Source: Bacteroidota bacterium (lineage in GTDB: Bacteria; Bacteroidota; Bacteroidia; Chitinophagales; Chitinophagaceae). From it: 64,000 nucleotides of DNA. Of this stretch, positions 26,796 to 36,962 are shown one piece after another. Each line of letters begins with the position of its first letter. The stretch's first letter is position 1. The stretch is from the NCBI GenBank assembly GCA_947452905.1, contig CANGEP010000007.1:1-64000 (forward strand), given 5' to 3'. The translations under genes were made by a program, and so were the position numbers. Under the pieces are notes generated by a model that saw only the letters and a list, made by a program, of their open reading frames with translations, did no database searches and was not told the DNA's origin.

Positions 26796-29633
26796 ATGAA
26801 TCCATACAAAGAGCAAATAAAAGTTGTTGGCGCTAGAGAACATAATCTCAAGAATTTTGACATTGCTATTCCCAAAAATAAGCTTGTAGTTTTTACTGGA
26901 GTAAGCGGAAGCGGAAAATCCTCCCTTGCTTTTGATACCCTATACAATGAAGGGCAACGCAGATATATGGAAAGTTTTAGTGCCTATGCGCGTCAATTTA
27001 TGGGGGAAATGGAAAGGCCAGATGTGGATCAAATAACAGGTTTATCGCCCGTCATTGCCATTGAGCAAAAAACAACCAATCGAAATCCTCGTTCTACTGT
27101 AGGTACGGTTACCGAATTATATGATTTTTTAAGACTCCTGTTTGCACGTGTAGGCAAAGCCTATAGTTATGAAACAGGTAAACCCATGGTTAAATTTTCT
27201 GAAGCTGAAATTGTACAAAATATAAGTAAGCAATTTGCTGGGAAAAAAATAAACCTTTTAGCACCAGTGGTGAGAGGTAGAAAAGGGCATTACCGAGAAC
27301 TATTTGAAGAAATACGCAAAAAAGGTTTTGTAAGGGCTAGAGTCGATGGCGAATTAATAGAACTAAAACCCAAATTACAAGTAGACAGGTATAAAATTCA
27401 TGACATTGAAATTGTAGTAGACAGATTGCCTGTGAACGATGACATGAAAACTAGACTAGCTGACAGTGTTGCACAATGTTTAAAAATGGGTAACGATTTA
27501 CTCTTTGTTTTGGAAGAAGGCAAATCAAAAGTGGTACAATACTCCAAGCAACTTATGTGTGAGGATACTGGCATAAGTTATGAAGAACCTTCACCAAATA
27601 GCTTTTCCTTTAATTCGCCTTATGGGGCATGTCCAATTTGCAAAGGACTCGGAAATGTATATGCCATAGATTTAAGTTTATTAATGCCTGATACTGCTTT
27701 AAGTATTAACGAAGGCGCCATACATCCTTTGGGAGAAGCAAGAGAAGCTAGTGTATTTACACAAATTAAACAGTTTGCCAGAAAGCATAAAATTAGTTTA
27801 GATAAGCCTTTGAAAGATTTATCTGAAGCGCAACTAAATTTAGTTTTATACGGAGATCAAAATATTTCAAGTACTTTATCATTAGATCTAGATGACGAAA
27901 ACATACCTGATACCTATACGGGAAGTTATGAGGGTATTGTGCCAATGATGAAAAGATGGTTCACTTCTTCTCAAAGTACCGATCATTTAAAGTCTTGGGT
28001 GGAAACTTATATGGAGCTTCATAATTGTAGCGCATGTAATGGGGCTAAATTAAAAAAGGAGAGCTTATGGTTTAAAGTGAATGAGTGTAATATCGCTACT
28101 TTAAATGACATGCACTTAGACGATTTGCAAAAATGGTTTTTATCACTCCCCAAAAAATTAGACAAAAAAGACACGCTCATTGCTGCTGGCATTTTAAAAG
28201 AAATTGACGATCGAATTTCATTTTTAATGAATGTAGGATTGTCCTATTTGTCTTTAAGTCGCCCCTCTAAATCATTGAGTGGAGGAGAGTCACAGCGTAT
28301 TCGATTGGCTACACAAATTGGATCTCAATTACAAGGAATCACTTATATTTTAGATGAGCCTTCGATAGGTTTACATCAAAGAGACAATCAAAGATTAATT
28401 ACTGCCCTTAAACAATTAAGAGATATAGGCAATACTGTTTTAGTGGTCGAACATGATAAAGATATAATGATGGCCTCCGACTATATTGTGGATATTGGCC
28501 CAAAAGCTGGTATACATGGAGGACATATTGTGGCGCAGGGGACACCTAAAGAAATATTGCAATTAAAATCTGACACTGCCCTTTATTTAGCGGGTAAAAA
28601 AATGATTGAAATTCCTAAGGATAGACGAAAAGGCAATGGTAAAACAATAACTATAAAAGGAGCCACCGGAAACACTTTACAAAAAGTAAATTGTGACTTT
28701 CCATTAGGTAGTTTTATTGTAGTGAGCGGAGTGAGTGGTAGTGGTAAGTCTACGCTCATAAACGAAACCTTGTATCCTATTTTATCACAATATTGTTATC
28801 AAAGTAAAACTAAGCCTATGCCTTTTACAAAGGTTTCTGGTTTAGAACATATTGATAAAGTAATCGAGATTGATCAATCGCCTATTGGAAGAACACCTCG
28901 AAGTAATCCGGCTACTTACTGTGGATTTTTTACCGATATCAGAACTTTATTTGCTGCTGTGCCTGAAGCAAAAATCAGAGGATATCAAGCCGGTCGTTTT
29001 TCATTTAATGTAAAAGGTGGTAGATGTGAAATGTGTGAGGGTGGAGGTATGAGAGTGATTGAAATGAATTTTTTACCAGACGTATATGTTCACTGTGAAA
29101 AATGTGGAGGTAAAAGATATAATAGAGAAACACTAGAAATTAGATACAAAGGAAAGTCGATTAGTGATGTTTTAAATATGACAGTAGAGGAAGCTTGTGA
29201 ATTTTTCCAAGCAGTTCCGTTTATTTATAGAAAAGTAAAAGTGTTACAAGATGTTGGCTTGGGTTATATTACACTTGGGCAATCAGCTGTTACCTTAAGT
29301 GGAGGTGAAGCACAGCGTGTTAAACTAGCGACTGAATTAGGAAAAAAAGATACGGGTAAAACATTTTATATTTTAGATGAGCCCACTACAGGATTGCATT
29401 TTCAAGATATTCAATTATTAATTGGGGTACTCAATCGATTGGTAGATAGAGGCAATACTGTTTTAGTAATAGAACATAATATGGATGTAATAAAAGTGGC
29501 CGACCATATCATCGATTTAGGTCCAGAAGGAGGGTCGGGTGGAGGTATAATACAATTTACGGGTACACCGGAAGAGATGATAAAAAAATCAAAAACACAT
29601 ACTGCTCAATACTTGGCCATAGAGATGAAGTAG
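26796..29633 (+). CDS. uvrA: Excinuclease ABC subunit UvrA
   Basis: 945 residues, the usual UvrA length. It carries two ABC ATPase modules: Walker A GVSGSGKSS (35-43) and GVSGSGKST (near 650), signatures LSGGESQRIRLA and LSGGEAQRVKLA. The UvrA zinc finger CEMC to CEKC is in the second half, and CPIC plus CSAC form the first zinc module. UvrA scans DNA for bulky lesions and loads UvrB in nucleotide excision repair. It diverges from the PAP2 gene; TAACTTTA at 26779-26786 is a near match to the -7 consensus, 9 bases before the start. Confidence 0.98.
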   Translation: MNPYKEQIKVVGAREHNLKNFDIAIPKNKLVVFTGVSGSGKSSLAFDTLYNEGQRRYMESFSAYARQFMGEMERPDVDQITGLSPVIAIEQKTTNRNPRSTVGTVTELYDFLRLLFARVGKAYSYETGKPMVKFSEAEIVQNISKQFAGKKINLLAPVVRGRKGHYRELFEEIRKKGFVRARVDGELIELKPKLQVDRYKIHDIEIVVDRLPVNDDMKTRLADSVAQCLKMGNDLLFVLEEGKSKVVQYSKQLMCEDTGISYEEPSPNSFSFNSPYGACPICKGLGNVYAIDLSLLMPDTALSINEGAIHPLGEAREASVFTQIKQFARKHKISLDKPLKDLSEAQLNLVLYGDQNISSTLSLDLDDENIPDTYTGSYEGIVPMMKRWFTSSQSTDHLKSWVETYMELHNCSACNGAKLKKESLWFKVNECNIATLNDMHLDDLQKWFLSLPKKLDKKDTLIAAGILKEIDDRISFLMNVGLSYLSLSRPSKSLSGGESQRIRLATQIGSQLQGITYILDEPSIGLHQRDNQRLITALKQLRDIGNTVLVVEHDKDIMMASDYIVDIGPKAGIHGGHIVAQGTPKEILQLKSDTALYLAGKKMIEIPKDRRKGNGKTITIKGATGNTLQKVNCDFPLGSFIVVSGVSGSGKSTLINETLYPILSQYCYQSKTKPMPFTKVSGLEHIDKVIEIDQSPIGRTPRSNPATYCGFFTDIRTLFAAVPEAKIRGYQAGRFSFNVKGGRCEMCEGGGMRVIEMNFLPDVYVHCEKCGGKRYNRETLEIRYKGKSISDVLNMTVEEACEFFQAVPFIYRKVKVLQDVGLGYITLGQSAVTLSGGEAQRVKLATELGKKDTGKTFYILDEPTTGLHFQDIQLLIGVLNRLVDRGNTVLVIEHNMDVIKVADHIIDLGPEGGSGGGIIQFTGTPEEMIKKSKTHTAQYLAIEMK

Positions 29634-29636
29634 TAT

Positions 29637-30089
29637 CTATTTTCGAATCATTGGGATATGCTCAATCTCGTCTTCATAATACATTTCGCCAGCTTGCTCA
29701 AATCCTTGTTCGTTGTAAAACTTTTTTAAGTAAAGTTGAGCGCCAATTTTAATAGGCCCCTTGCCAAATAACCTTTCACATTCGCTAATGGAATACTGCA
29801 TCAAGTCTTTACCTATGCCTAATCCTCTATGTTTGGGAGAGCCCACAACTCGTCCAATACTTTGATACCCTTCATACATTTGCCCAGCATAAAATAAACG
29901 AGTGGTGGCAACAAGCACATTGTCAAGCCAACCCATAGTATGATAGGCTTTTTGGTCATTATTGTCCATGTCTAAAAAAACACAGTTTTGTTCTACCACA
30001 AATACTTCGCTTCTTAGCCTTAAGATTTCATATAATTCATTGGCACTTAAGTCTTCAAATTTTTTGGTTACCCAGTTTATTGTATTCAT
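29637..30089 (-). CDS. elaA: GNAT family N-acetyltransferase, ElaA type
   Basis: 150 residues from the ATG at 30089. The ElaA family pattern is clear: FEDLSANELYEILRLRSEVFVVEQNC at the start, YHTMGW, and the acetyl-CoA loop GSPKHRGLGIGKDLM, then the C-terminal KKFYNEQGFEQAGEMYYEDEIEHIPM. The substrate is not known. An ATG four codons upstream (30101) would overlap rarA by 11 bases; the family usually begins near the Trp of NTINWVTKKF, so I prefer 30089, one base from the rarA stop. It is likely co-transcribed with rarA. Confidence 0.88.
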   Translation of the reverse strand: MNTINWVTKKFEDLSANELYEILRLRSEVFVVEQNCVFLDMDNNDQKAYHTMGWLDNVLVATTRLFYAGQMYEGYQSIGRVVGSPKHRGLGIGKDLMQYSISECERLFGKGPIKIGAQLYLKKFYNEQGFEQAGEMYYEDEIEHIPMIRK

Positions 30090-30090
30090 T

Positions 30091-31371
30091 TTAATATCCA
30101 TATTTATTTTTCCAACGCTCCTGCAAGAATTTTTTTAACTCTTGTTCTCTGGCGTTATTTTGTGGTGTAAATAAAGTAGTTCCTTTTATCTCTTCTGGTA
30201 AGTATTCTTGATCAATAAAGTTTTGTTCTCCTAAATGAGAATATTTATAATCCTTACCGTAAGATAAATCTTTCATTAATTTTGTAGGCGCATTCCTTAA
30301 ATGTAAAGGCACAGGTAAATTACCTGTTTTATTAACTAGGGATAAACCCTTGTCGATAGCTTCTATGGCTGCATTACTTTTGGCCGAACTTGCTAAATAA
30401 ATAGCACATTGTGACAGAATAATTCTGCTTTCGGGGTACCCAATTTTATTAACGGCGTCAAAACAATTATTGGCTAATAATAAAGCATTAGGATTAGCAT
30501 TGCCAATGTCTTCGCTGGCAAAAATGAGCATTCTGCGAGCAATAAATTTTACATCTTCGCCACCAGCAATCATCCTCGATAACCAGTAAACTGCGCCATT
30601 GGGATCAGATCCTCGCATACTTTTAATAAAGGCTGATATAATATCATAATGCTGTTCACCATTTTTATCGTATAGTGCAATATTAGTTTGCGCCACTTCC
30701 ATCACCCAATCGTTGGTTAATATAAGGGGTGCTTCATTTTTGGAACTTGCTATTAAAGCTTCTGCAGCAAGCTCTAGCAGATTTAATAATTTTCGACCAT
30801 CCCCCCCTGAAATTTGTAAGAGTGCTTCTGTCTCTTTAATTTGTATGGGATGATTTTTAAATAGTTCGTCTTTGCTGATGGCTTGTTGTATAAGATCTTC
30901 TAAAGCCTTTTTATCGAGCGACTTTAAAATAAAAACTTGGCAACGACTAAGTAAGGCACTATTTACTTCGAAGCTTGGGTTTTCGGTGGTAGCACCTATT
31001 AAGGTAATAATTCCTTTTTCTACTGCCCCTAATAAAGCATCTTGTTGTCCTTTGTTAAAACGGTGAATCTCATCAATAAACAAAATAGCACCTATTTGCT
31101 CTTTGGCTTGCTCAATAACTTCTCTTAATTCTTTTACGCCACTATTAATAGCACTTAGTTGATAATAAGCTGTATTAAAGCTGCTGGCAATAATGGTGGC
31201 TAAAGTTGTCTTGCCCACGCCAGGAGGTCCCCACAAGATCATGGATGGAACTTTTCCCTGAGATATTGATTTTTGTAAAACACTACTCTGACCAGACAAA
31301 TGTGCTTGTCCAATAAGGTCGTCCAATGTTTTTGGACGCAATCGTTCGGCTAAAGGGATAGACGGATTCAT
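30091..31371 (-). CDS. rarA: Replication-associated recombination protein A (AAA+ ATPase)
   Basis: 426 residues. Walker A GPPGVGKT (48-55), Walker [17 protein letters not shown], sensor 1 [17 protein letters not shown] and the C-terminal tetramerisation region ([37 protein letters not shown]-like) identify RarA/MgsA, the homologue of eukaryotic WRNIP1. It acts at stalled replication forks with SSB. It is followed by elaA with a 1-base gap and preceded by a small membrane protein gene (28-base gap), then aspS. Confidence 0.96.
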   Translation of the reverse strand: MNPSIPLAERLRPKTLDDLIGQAHLSGQSSVLQKSISQGKVPSMILWGPPGVGKTTLATIIASSFNTAYYQLSAINSGVKELREVIEQAKEQIGAILFIDEIHRFNKGQQDALLGAVEKGIITLIGATTENPSFEVNSALLSRCQVFILKSLDKKALEDLIQQAISKDELFKNHPIQIKETEALLQISGGDGRKLLNLLELAAEALIASSKNEAPLILTNDWVMEVAQTNIALYDKNGEQHYDIISAFIKSMRGSDPNGAVYWLSRMIAGGEDVKFIARRMLIFASEDIGNANPNALLLANNCFDAVNKIGYPESRIILSQCAIYLASSAKSNAAIEAIDKGLSLVNKTGNLPVPLHLRNAPTKLMKDLSYGKDYKYSHLGEQNFIDQEYLPEEIKGTTLFTPQNNAREQELKKFLQERWKNKYGY

Positions 31372-31399
31372 CTATATAAAAATACAAAATAAGGGCTGC

Positions 31400-31903
31400 T
31401 TATTCAAACAAATAATCATATTGCTTTACCAATCTTAGGGTAGTGCGAATATGAATTAAACCTGCAGTGCCTGTAATAAATAATAAAACCGAAACCGCCT
31501 TTAGTACTTTAAGAATAAAGTCGCCTGTAATTTCGGCAGGCAAACCAGGTTGTTGTTGTATAAACTCGTCTATAAATTTTAATAATGTGGCGTTAGAGGA
31601 TACCAATACACTTATAGAATTTATAAAAAATAAAGTACATAAAAAAAAGCTAACATAGGCATTCACTTTAATCCAATCCTTTGTTTTTACTTTTTGAATT
31701 TGTTCTGCTTCAACAGCTCTCTTTAAAAATTTGAAACTTGAAAAAACGTAAATCACAAAACAAGCAATGATAAATACCATTATAAGCGCGCTTGGATTAG
31801 CTAATGCGGTACCTAAAACCAACACATCTAAGAAGGTAAAAAATAAAGCAATAGGAATTAAAATATAAGATAAGACGGTATATAGTTTCAAATTATTAGC
31901 CAT
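31400..31903 (-). CDS. Uncharacterised four-helix membrane protein
   Basis: 167 residues with four hydrophobic segments: about 8-28, 37-55, 83-105 and 130-152. A cytoplasmic stretch between helices 2 and 3 is rich in Lys and Glu (KFLKRAVEAEQIQKVKTKDW). I do not recognise a named family and no catalytic motif is visible. It lies 7 bases after aspS on the same strand and is probably co-transcribed with it. Confidence 0.75.
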   Translation of the reverse strand: MANNLKLYTVLSYILIPIALFFTFLDVLVLGTALANPSALIMVFIIACFVIYVFSSFKFLKRAVEAEQIQKVKTKDWIKVNAYVSFFLCTLFFINSISVLVSSNATLLKFIDEFIQQQPGLPAEITGDFILKVLKAVSVLLFITGTAGLIHIRTTLRLVKQYDYLFE

Positions 31904-31910
31904 GTAAAAT

Positions 31911-33737
31911 TTATTTCAAGTTTAACTTGATATGAAGTTCCTCGAATTGTTTGTCATCAATACTGCTAGGGGCATCTAACATTACATCACGACCACTGTT
32001 GTTTTTAGGGAAAGCGATAAAGTCTCTTATGCTTTCACTGCCACCTAATAAAGCACATAAGCGGTCAAAGCCAAAGGCAATACCACCATGTGGAGGAGCG
32101 CCATATTCGAAAGCGCCAAGTAAGAAACCAAATTTATGTTGAGCTTCTTCGGGGCTCATACCTAGAGCTGCAAACATTTTTTCTTGTAGGTTTCTTTGGA
32201 ATATTCTAATAGATCCACCACCAATTTCATTTCCGTTTAATACCATATCATAAGCATTGGCTTTGATATTGGCATAGGGATGTTCTAAATATTTAGCTGC
32301 GTCTTTAATTTCAGGCGCGTTGTTAATCATTATATCAATATGATCAGGTTTAGGAGAAGTAAATGGATGATGTCTCGCTACCCAACGATTGCCTTCTTCA
32401 TCATATTCAAATAATGGGAAGTCTAATACCCATAATAATTTAAACTCATCTTCTTTTCGGAAACCTAATTGTTTTCCTAATTCTAAACGTAATTCACTAA
32501 CGGCCTTACGGGTTCTTTCTTCGGCACCTGCTAATATTAAAACAAGGTCACCAGCTTTTGCATTCACTGCGCTAGCAATTGCTTTTAACTTATCTTCTGA
32601 GTAAAATTTATCTACACTACTTTTAAATGTACCGTCGGTATTACACTTAATAAACACTAAGCCTTTCATGCCTATTTGAGGGCGCTTAACCCACTCTGTT
32701 AATTCATCAGTTTGCTTACGAGAGTATTCGCTACAACCAGGTGCTGCAATGGCTATTACCGTTTCCGCTTCATCAAATACTTTAAAATCGACCCCATTTA
32801 TTAAGTCGGCTTGATCGGTTTTATCAGAAAATACGTGAGCAGGCTTTTTTAAATTACAAAGTTCCATGCCAAAACGAATATCTGGTTTGTCATTACCATA
32901 ATTCCACATGGCATTTTCCCAGGTCATTCTTTGAACTGTTTCGGTATAGTCAATATTTTTGACGTCTTTAAAAATGCTCTTAATTAATCCTTCAAACATT
33001 TGTAGAATATCTTCCTGCTCTACAAAACTCATTTCACAGTCGATTTGTGTAAATTCAGGTTGACGATCAGCTCTTAAATCTTCGTCTCTAAAACACTTTA
33101 CAATTTGATAGTAACGGTCATAACCACTTACCATTAACAATTGTTTAAAAGTTTGGGGTGATTGAGGTAGTGCATAAAATTCACCAGCATTCATTCTGCT
33201 AGGAACCACAAAGTCACGTGCACCTTCGGGCGTCGATTTAATTAAAAAAGGAGTTTCGATATCCATAAATCCTTTTTCATGTAAATAATTACGTGTTGCA
33301 CGATTTACACTATATCTTAATTCAATATTTTTTTTAACAGCGTTTCTTCTTAAATCTAAAAAACGGTATTTCATTCTAATATCATCTCCGCCATCGGTAT
33401 CATCCTGAATGGTAAAGGGAGGAACAATAGATGCGTTTAATATTTTAAACTCAGTTACCTTTATTTCAATTTCACCTGTGGGAATATTGGCATTTTTACT
33501 AGAACGTTCTATTACTGTACCTTTAACTTGCAACACAAATTCACGACCTAGAGGTTGTGCATCCAATTGTGCTTGTAGCTCTTCACCCATTAATAATTGG
33601 GTTATACCATAACGATCTCTTAAGTCTATAAAAGTGATGGCGCCAAATTTACGAATGGTTTGAACCCAGCCAGCAAGGGTTACATTTTGGCCTACGAATT
33701 GGATATTTAACTCTCCACAATGGTGTGTACGATACAT
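31911..33737 (-). CDS. aspS: Aspartate--tRNA ligase
   Basis: 608 residues, bacterial-type AspRS length. An N-terminal OB-fold anticodon-binding domain ([26 protein letters not shown]) is followed by the class II core: motif 2 [23 protein letters not shown] and motif 3 [13 protein letters not shown], with the bacterial GAD insertion domain between them. It charges tRNA-Asp in the cytoplasm. TATATTTG lies 28 bases upstream as a -7 element. It diverges from the MFS gene. Confidence 0.98.
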   Translation of the reverse strand: MYRTHHCGELNIQFVGQNVTLAGWVQTIRKFGAITFIDLRDRYGITQLLMGEELQAQLDAQPLGREFVLQVKGTVIERSSKNANIPTGEIEIKVTEFKILNASIVPPFTIQDDTDGGDDIRMKYRFLDLRRNAVKKNIELRYSVNRATRNYLHEKGFMDIETPFLIKSTPEGARDFVVPSRMNAGEFYALPQSPQTFKQLLMVSGYDRYYQIVKCFRDEDLRADRQPEFTQIDCEMSFVEQEDILQMFEGLIKSIFKDVKNIDYTETVQRMTWENAMWNYGNDKPDIRFGMELCNLKKPAHVFSDKTDQADLINGVDFKVFDEAETVIAIAAPGCSEYSRKQTDELTEWVKRPQIGMKGLVFIKCNTDGTFKSSVDKFYSEDKLKAIASAVNAKAGDLVLILAGAEERTRKAVSELRLELGKQLGFRKEDEFKLLWVLDFPLFEYDEEGNRWVARHHPFTSPKPDHIDIMINNAPEIKDAAKYLEHPYANIKANAYDMVLNGNEIGGGSIRIFQRNLQEKMFAALGMSPEEAQHKFGFLLGAFEYGAPPHGGIAFGFDRLCALLGGSESIRDFIAFPKNNSGRDVMLDAPSSIDDKQFEELHIKLNLK

Positions 33738-33765
33738 ATAAAACTATTGAAATATGATAGGACTG

Positions 33766-33773
33766 CAAATATA
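33766..33773 (-). promoter_or_regulatory. -7 promoter element for aspS
   Basis: TATATTTG on the minus strand (exact TAnnTTTG), 28 bases upstream of the aspS start. No clear -33. Confidence 0.5.
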
Positions 33774-33806
33774 GCCCAATTCCTAGAAAAACCCCATCTT
33801 TGCGCT

Positions 33807-34958
33807 ATGGTAGATACAATTGTTACCCCTTCTAAAAGACGAATTATTCTTTCTGGCTACTTTTTTTTAACTGGTATTTGTTTTGCAAGCTGGGCCAGTC
33901 GTATACCAGATATTAAAATGCATCTTGGTTTAAACGATGGTGCTTTTGGCGCCTTCTTATTTTTCTTGCCAATAGGTTCTTTTTTAGGTATCCCCATTTC
34001 GGGAAGTTTAACTGCAAAACATGGTAGTAAAACCATGATTACGCTAGCTGCCATTTTATATCCATTGGCCCTTATCAATATTGGATTTGCAAATTCCACT
34101 TTTCATTTAGCCATCTCCTTATTTTTATTTGGGATCATTGGCAATATGTTTAATGTGTCTGTAAATACACAAGCAACCTCTTTATCTAAATTGTTTGACA
34201 AAAGCATTATTAGTTCTTTTCATGGATTTTGGAGTTTAGCCGGGTTTACAGGTGGATTGCTAGGAGGTTTTTTTGTAGCAAAATCGATATCTCCATTACA
34301 ACAATTTATTTCGGTAGCAGTAATAGGTTGGCTGTTTTTAGCAATCACCCGTAACTACTTAATGCCAGATGAAAAAAGTACCGAACCCATTAAAAAAATG
34401 TGGACAAAGCCAAGCCCTCTATTATTTCAATTTGGATTAGTAGCACTTAGTAATATGATTTGCGAGGGTATGATGTTTGATTGGAGCGGTGTTTTTTTTA
34501 AAGATGTAGTTCGCGTATCTGATACCTGGAGAACTACTGGCTACATTTGTTTTATGGCATGTATGACAACAGGGAGAATGTTTTCGGATCAATTAATATT
34601 TTACTGGGGCCCAAGAAAACAACTCATGTTAAGTGGACTAGTGGTTTGCATAGGTTTACTAGTTGCTGTTTCTTATCCTCATCTTTTAATTAGTAGTATC
34701 GGATTTAGTTTAGTAGGATTTGGAGTGTCTTCTGTAATACCCACTATATATGGTGTTGTAGGTAAATCGGCAGCGCCTGGTCAGGCAAGTATTGCCTTAG
34801 CCTCGGTATCTTCGATTGGATTTTTTGGATTTTTAATAGGCCCACCCATAATAGGTTTTTTATCACAAGCCATGGGGTTGAGATGGGCATTCTTAACTGT
34901 GGCAAGTTTAGGTATTGTTACCTTTTTGCAAGCACATAGGTTAAAAAAATATTTATAA
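33807..34958 (+). CDS. MFS transporter
   Basis: 383 residues from the ATG at 33807, with about 12 transmembrane helices. The loop 2-3 motif is seen as GSLTAKHGSKTMI, and the N- and C-terminal halves have matching glycine-rich helices. It resembles the FucP/YbjJ-like group of small major facilitator transporters, but the substrate cannot be told. The frame is open back to 33720, but that would overlap the aspS start; MVDTIVTPSKRR is a typical cytoplasmic N-terminus just before helix 1. CATCTTTG at 33795-33802, one base off the -7 consensus, ends 4 bases before the ATG, so the mRNA may be leaderless. Confidence 0.88.
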   Translation: MVDTIVTPSKRRIILSGYFFLTGICFASWASRIPDIKMHLGLNDGAFGAFLFFLPIGSFLGIPISGSLTAKHGSKTMITLAAILYPLALINIGFANSTFHLAISLFLFGIIGNMFNVSVNTQATSLSKLFDKSIISSFHGFWSLAGFTGGLLGGFFVAKSISPLQQFISVAVIGWLFLAITRNYLMPDEKSTEPIKKMWTKPSPLLFQFGLVALSNMICEGMMFDWSGVFFKDVVRVSDTWRTTGYICFMACMTTGRMFSDQLIFYWGPRKQLMLSGLVVCIGLLVAVSYPHLLISSIGFSLVGFGVSSVIPTIYGVVGKSAAPGQASIALASVSSIGFFGFLIGPPIIGFLSQAMGLRWAFLTVASLGIVTFLQAHRLKKYL

Positions 34959-34960
34959 AA

Positions 34961-35365
34961 TTACAAGGTCAGATCCTCGTCTTTGTGTCTTGGCTTATGT
35001 ATAATATAATAGTAAGCTAAAATTAAAACACCAGTTACAAAAGGAATCATTGCTAAGTGTTTAACAGTGGTAGTACCAAATACAATATTATTATCTACAC
35101 CCAAAAACTCACTGCACATCCAAAAAGAGTTGGCACTAATCCAAACGGTAATGGCAAGGTTATGACAAAGCTCGGAAAATATTTGACGAGTGCGCCATGC
35201 GATTACAATGGATATGGCTAAAGTAGGCACGATCATTACTATTCCCAATGGTTTCCAAAACATACACCAAGCAATGTCTTTAAATAACCAAAAAACGATA
35301 TGTAGGTTTTCCATTTTACGATAGGAAATGGGGATATTATAAAATTCGTTTTTGTTACTGGCCAT
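34961..35365 (-). CDS. Uncharacterised four-helix membrane protein
   Basis: 134 residues. Hydrophobic segments at about 22-36, 38-58, 67-87 and 103-122, with Trp- and Cys-rich helices (WLFKDIAWCMFWKPLG) and a charged C-terminal tail KPRHKDEDLTL. I do not recognise the family. It is convergent with the MFS gene (2-base gap). A strand of conserved aromatic residues suggests a real protein rather than a spurious frame. Confidence 0.7.
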   Translation of the reverse strand: MASNKNEFYNIPISYRKMENLHIVFWLFKDIAWCMFWKPLGIVMIVPTLAISIVIAWRTRQIFSELCHNLAITVWISANSFWMCSEFLGVDNNIVFGTTTVKHLAMIPFVTGVLILAYYYIIHKPRHKDEDLTL

Positions 35366-35420
35366 TATTTATCTTTTGAATGTATTAAAAATATAAAATT
35401 TAACCGAAAATAGGAAGGAG

Positions 35421-36473
35421 TTAAATATCTTTTGCGAATCGATGAATGTCTGCTTCACTATCAATTGGAGTGCCCGTTTCTAAAAATTGCACTAATTGTT
35501 GTGCGAAATAGGGGGCCAAAGAACAACCTTTTGTTCCCATGCCATTGCAAATAGCAATACTATTATGAATAGGATGAATACCCACAAAAGGTCTGCGTTC
35601 TAAATTAGCAGGACGAATACCCACAATATGATCTATAATTTCAAAAGGTATTTGTAACAATTGTTTTAATTGGGTCTCCATTTTATTTTTAAAGGCTTCC
35701 GTAGGGGCTTCATTTTCATAATTCCATTCATATATGGAGCCCACCCAAAACAAATCTTCTTTCCAAGGTACCAAAGTCATATTGCTTTTATATATGTGCT
35801 TTTGAGAAAGCCCAGGGATACGTACAATTAAGGCCTCTCCTTTGTTGGGGGCAAAAGGTAAGTTGTTAAAAAAAGGCAATTGCATGGCGTAAGCGCCATC
35901 ACAAAAAATAATTTTTTCTGCGTTTATATTTTTCCAACTAACCGAATTTTCGGTGAACGAAAAATCGGCCATTAAAAATCTGCCTTCTATATAATGCTCC
36001 TGTTCTTGTAAATACTTTCTCCAACCATGAACCATTGTATTTAAATCTATCCAATAGCAATCCTTAATCATTCCCATACCTTCATGTACTTTAAAAAAAT
36101 CTTGCCAATTTTTTGCATCCGTTTTTTGTAAATACACATTATCGTGGGCAATTCGGTAATCAAAACTTTCTTTCATCTGTTGGCTAGGATGAATTAATAA
36201 AATAGGGGCTGAGGAGAAAACAAGTTGGTTTATTTTTTCTTGTAATGCAACATAGGCATCAATAGCAAAGGGGAGTATGCTATCTATTTTCCATGTTTGT
36301 ACTATTCTTCGGCCAGTTACGGGATTGATAACACCACTCGCCACACTAGTAGCACTTTTAAGACTACTATCGTTGATGATTTTGTAGGAAATATGTTGCT
36401 TGCTAAAATAATAACTTAACCAAGTTCCAGATAGGCCCTGTCCAACAATTAAGTATTTAACTTTTTCGGTCAA
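35421..36473 (-). CDS. FAD-dependent oxidoreductase of the DAO family
   Basis: 350 residues. The FAD-binding motif VGQGLSGTWLSYYF is at the N-terminus and the second FAD contact GMGTKGCSLAPYFA near the C-terminus; SGVINPVTGRRIVQTW (about 47-62) matches D-amino-acid/glycine-oxidase-like proteins and the MnmC C-terminal domain. It probably oxidises an amine or amino acid, substrate unknown. Its start overlaps the stop of the secreted hypothetical gene by 4 bases (ATGA), so the two are translationally coupled. Confidence 0.82.
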   Translation of the reverse strand: MTEKVKYLIVGQGLSGTWLSYYFSKQHISYKIINDSSLKSATSVASGVINPVTGRRIVQTWKIDSILPFAIDAYVALQEKINQLVFSSAPILLIHPSQQMKESFDYRIAHDNVYLQKTDAKNWQDFFKVHEGMGMIKDCYWIDLNTMVHGWRKYLQEQEHYIEGRFLMADFSFTENSVSWKNINAEKIIFCDGAYAMQLPFFNNLPFAPNKGEALIVRIPGLSQKHIYKSNMTLVPWKEDLFWVGSIYEWNYENEAPTEAFKNKMETQLKQLLQIPFEIIDHIVGIRPANLERRPFVGIHPIHNSIAICNGMGTKGCSLAPYFAQQLVQFLETGTPIDSEADIHRFAKDI

Positions 36474-36874
36474 GGTTTAATTTTTAAAGTAGGTGCATGC
36501 AGATGAATACTATCTTTCACATTATCTACCGTTGCCACTAGTTCAATGTCAAGCCCCTCTTTATATTCGTGTGCCACTGTAAATGAAAATTCTGTTTCGA
36601 ATGGAGTATTAGCAATAGTTGTGAAATATTGAAAAGGAAAAACATTTAAAAACCAGCCATCTACCGAAGTATGCGTTTTACTATTCAATAAACTACAGGC
36701 AAGACCTCCTGTTTTTTCGGTAGTATAATTATGTGATACTTTTACTTTTAACACATAAGATTGCCCTGCTTTTAAAACCTTAGGTAAGCTAGCGGTAATT
36801 TTTAGTGTATTGTTTTGTGCCTTGCTCGTAAAAACAAGGAAACAAAAAATTAGTAAATAGAATCCTTTTTGCAT
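36470..36874 (-). CDS. Secreted hypothetical protein
   Basis: 134 residues with a clear signal peptide (hydrophobic residues 5-17, cleavage near SKAQ). The mature part looks all-beta, with KITASLPKVLKAGQSYVLKVKVSHN, a strand pattern resembling an immunoglobulin-like or CARDB-like domain. No lipobox. I do not recognise a family. It is coupled to the FAD oxidoreductase gene by a 4-base overlap. A perfect -7 element (TAAGTTTG) ends 4 bases before the start codon, so its mRNA may begin at or next to the ATG. Confidence 0.7.
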   Translation of the reverse strand: MQKGFYLLIFCFLVFTSKAQNNTLKITASLPKVLKAGQSYVLKVKVSHNYTTEKTGGLACSLLNSKTHTSVDGWFLNVFPFQYFTTIANTPFETEFSFTVAHEYKEGLDIELVATVDNVKDSIHLHAPTLKIKP

Positions 36875-36878
36875 AGTA

Positions 36879-36886
36879 CAAACTTA
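36879..36886 (-). promoter_or_regulatory. -7 promoter element for the secreted hypothetical-FAD oxidoreductase pair
   Basis: TAAGTTTG on the minus strand, exact TAnnTTTG, placed directly after the sucD terminator and 4 bases before the ATG. Confidence 0.5.
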
Positions 36887-36887
36887 C

Positions 36888-36924
36888 AATAAAAAATCCC
36901 TTTACATTTTATTGCAAAGGGATT
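36888..36924 (-). terminator. Intrinsic terminator of sucD
   Basis: AATCCCTTT (36895-36903) pairs perfectly with AAAGGGATT (36916-36924); on the minus strand the stem is followed by a T-rich run. Confidence 0.88.
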
Positions 36925-36962
36925 CTCAATATTTAAAATTGCTTTAAAAAAGCATTTAGTAA

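Noticed and set aside
33720-33806. Longer N-terminus for the MFS transporter
   Set aside because: It would overlap the aspS start and its -7 element, and adds a hydrophilic stretch atypical for the family.
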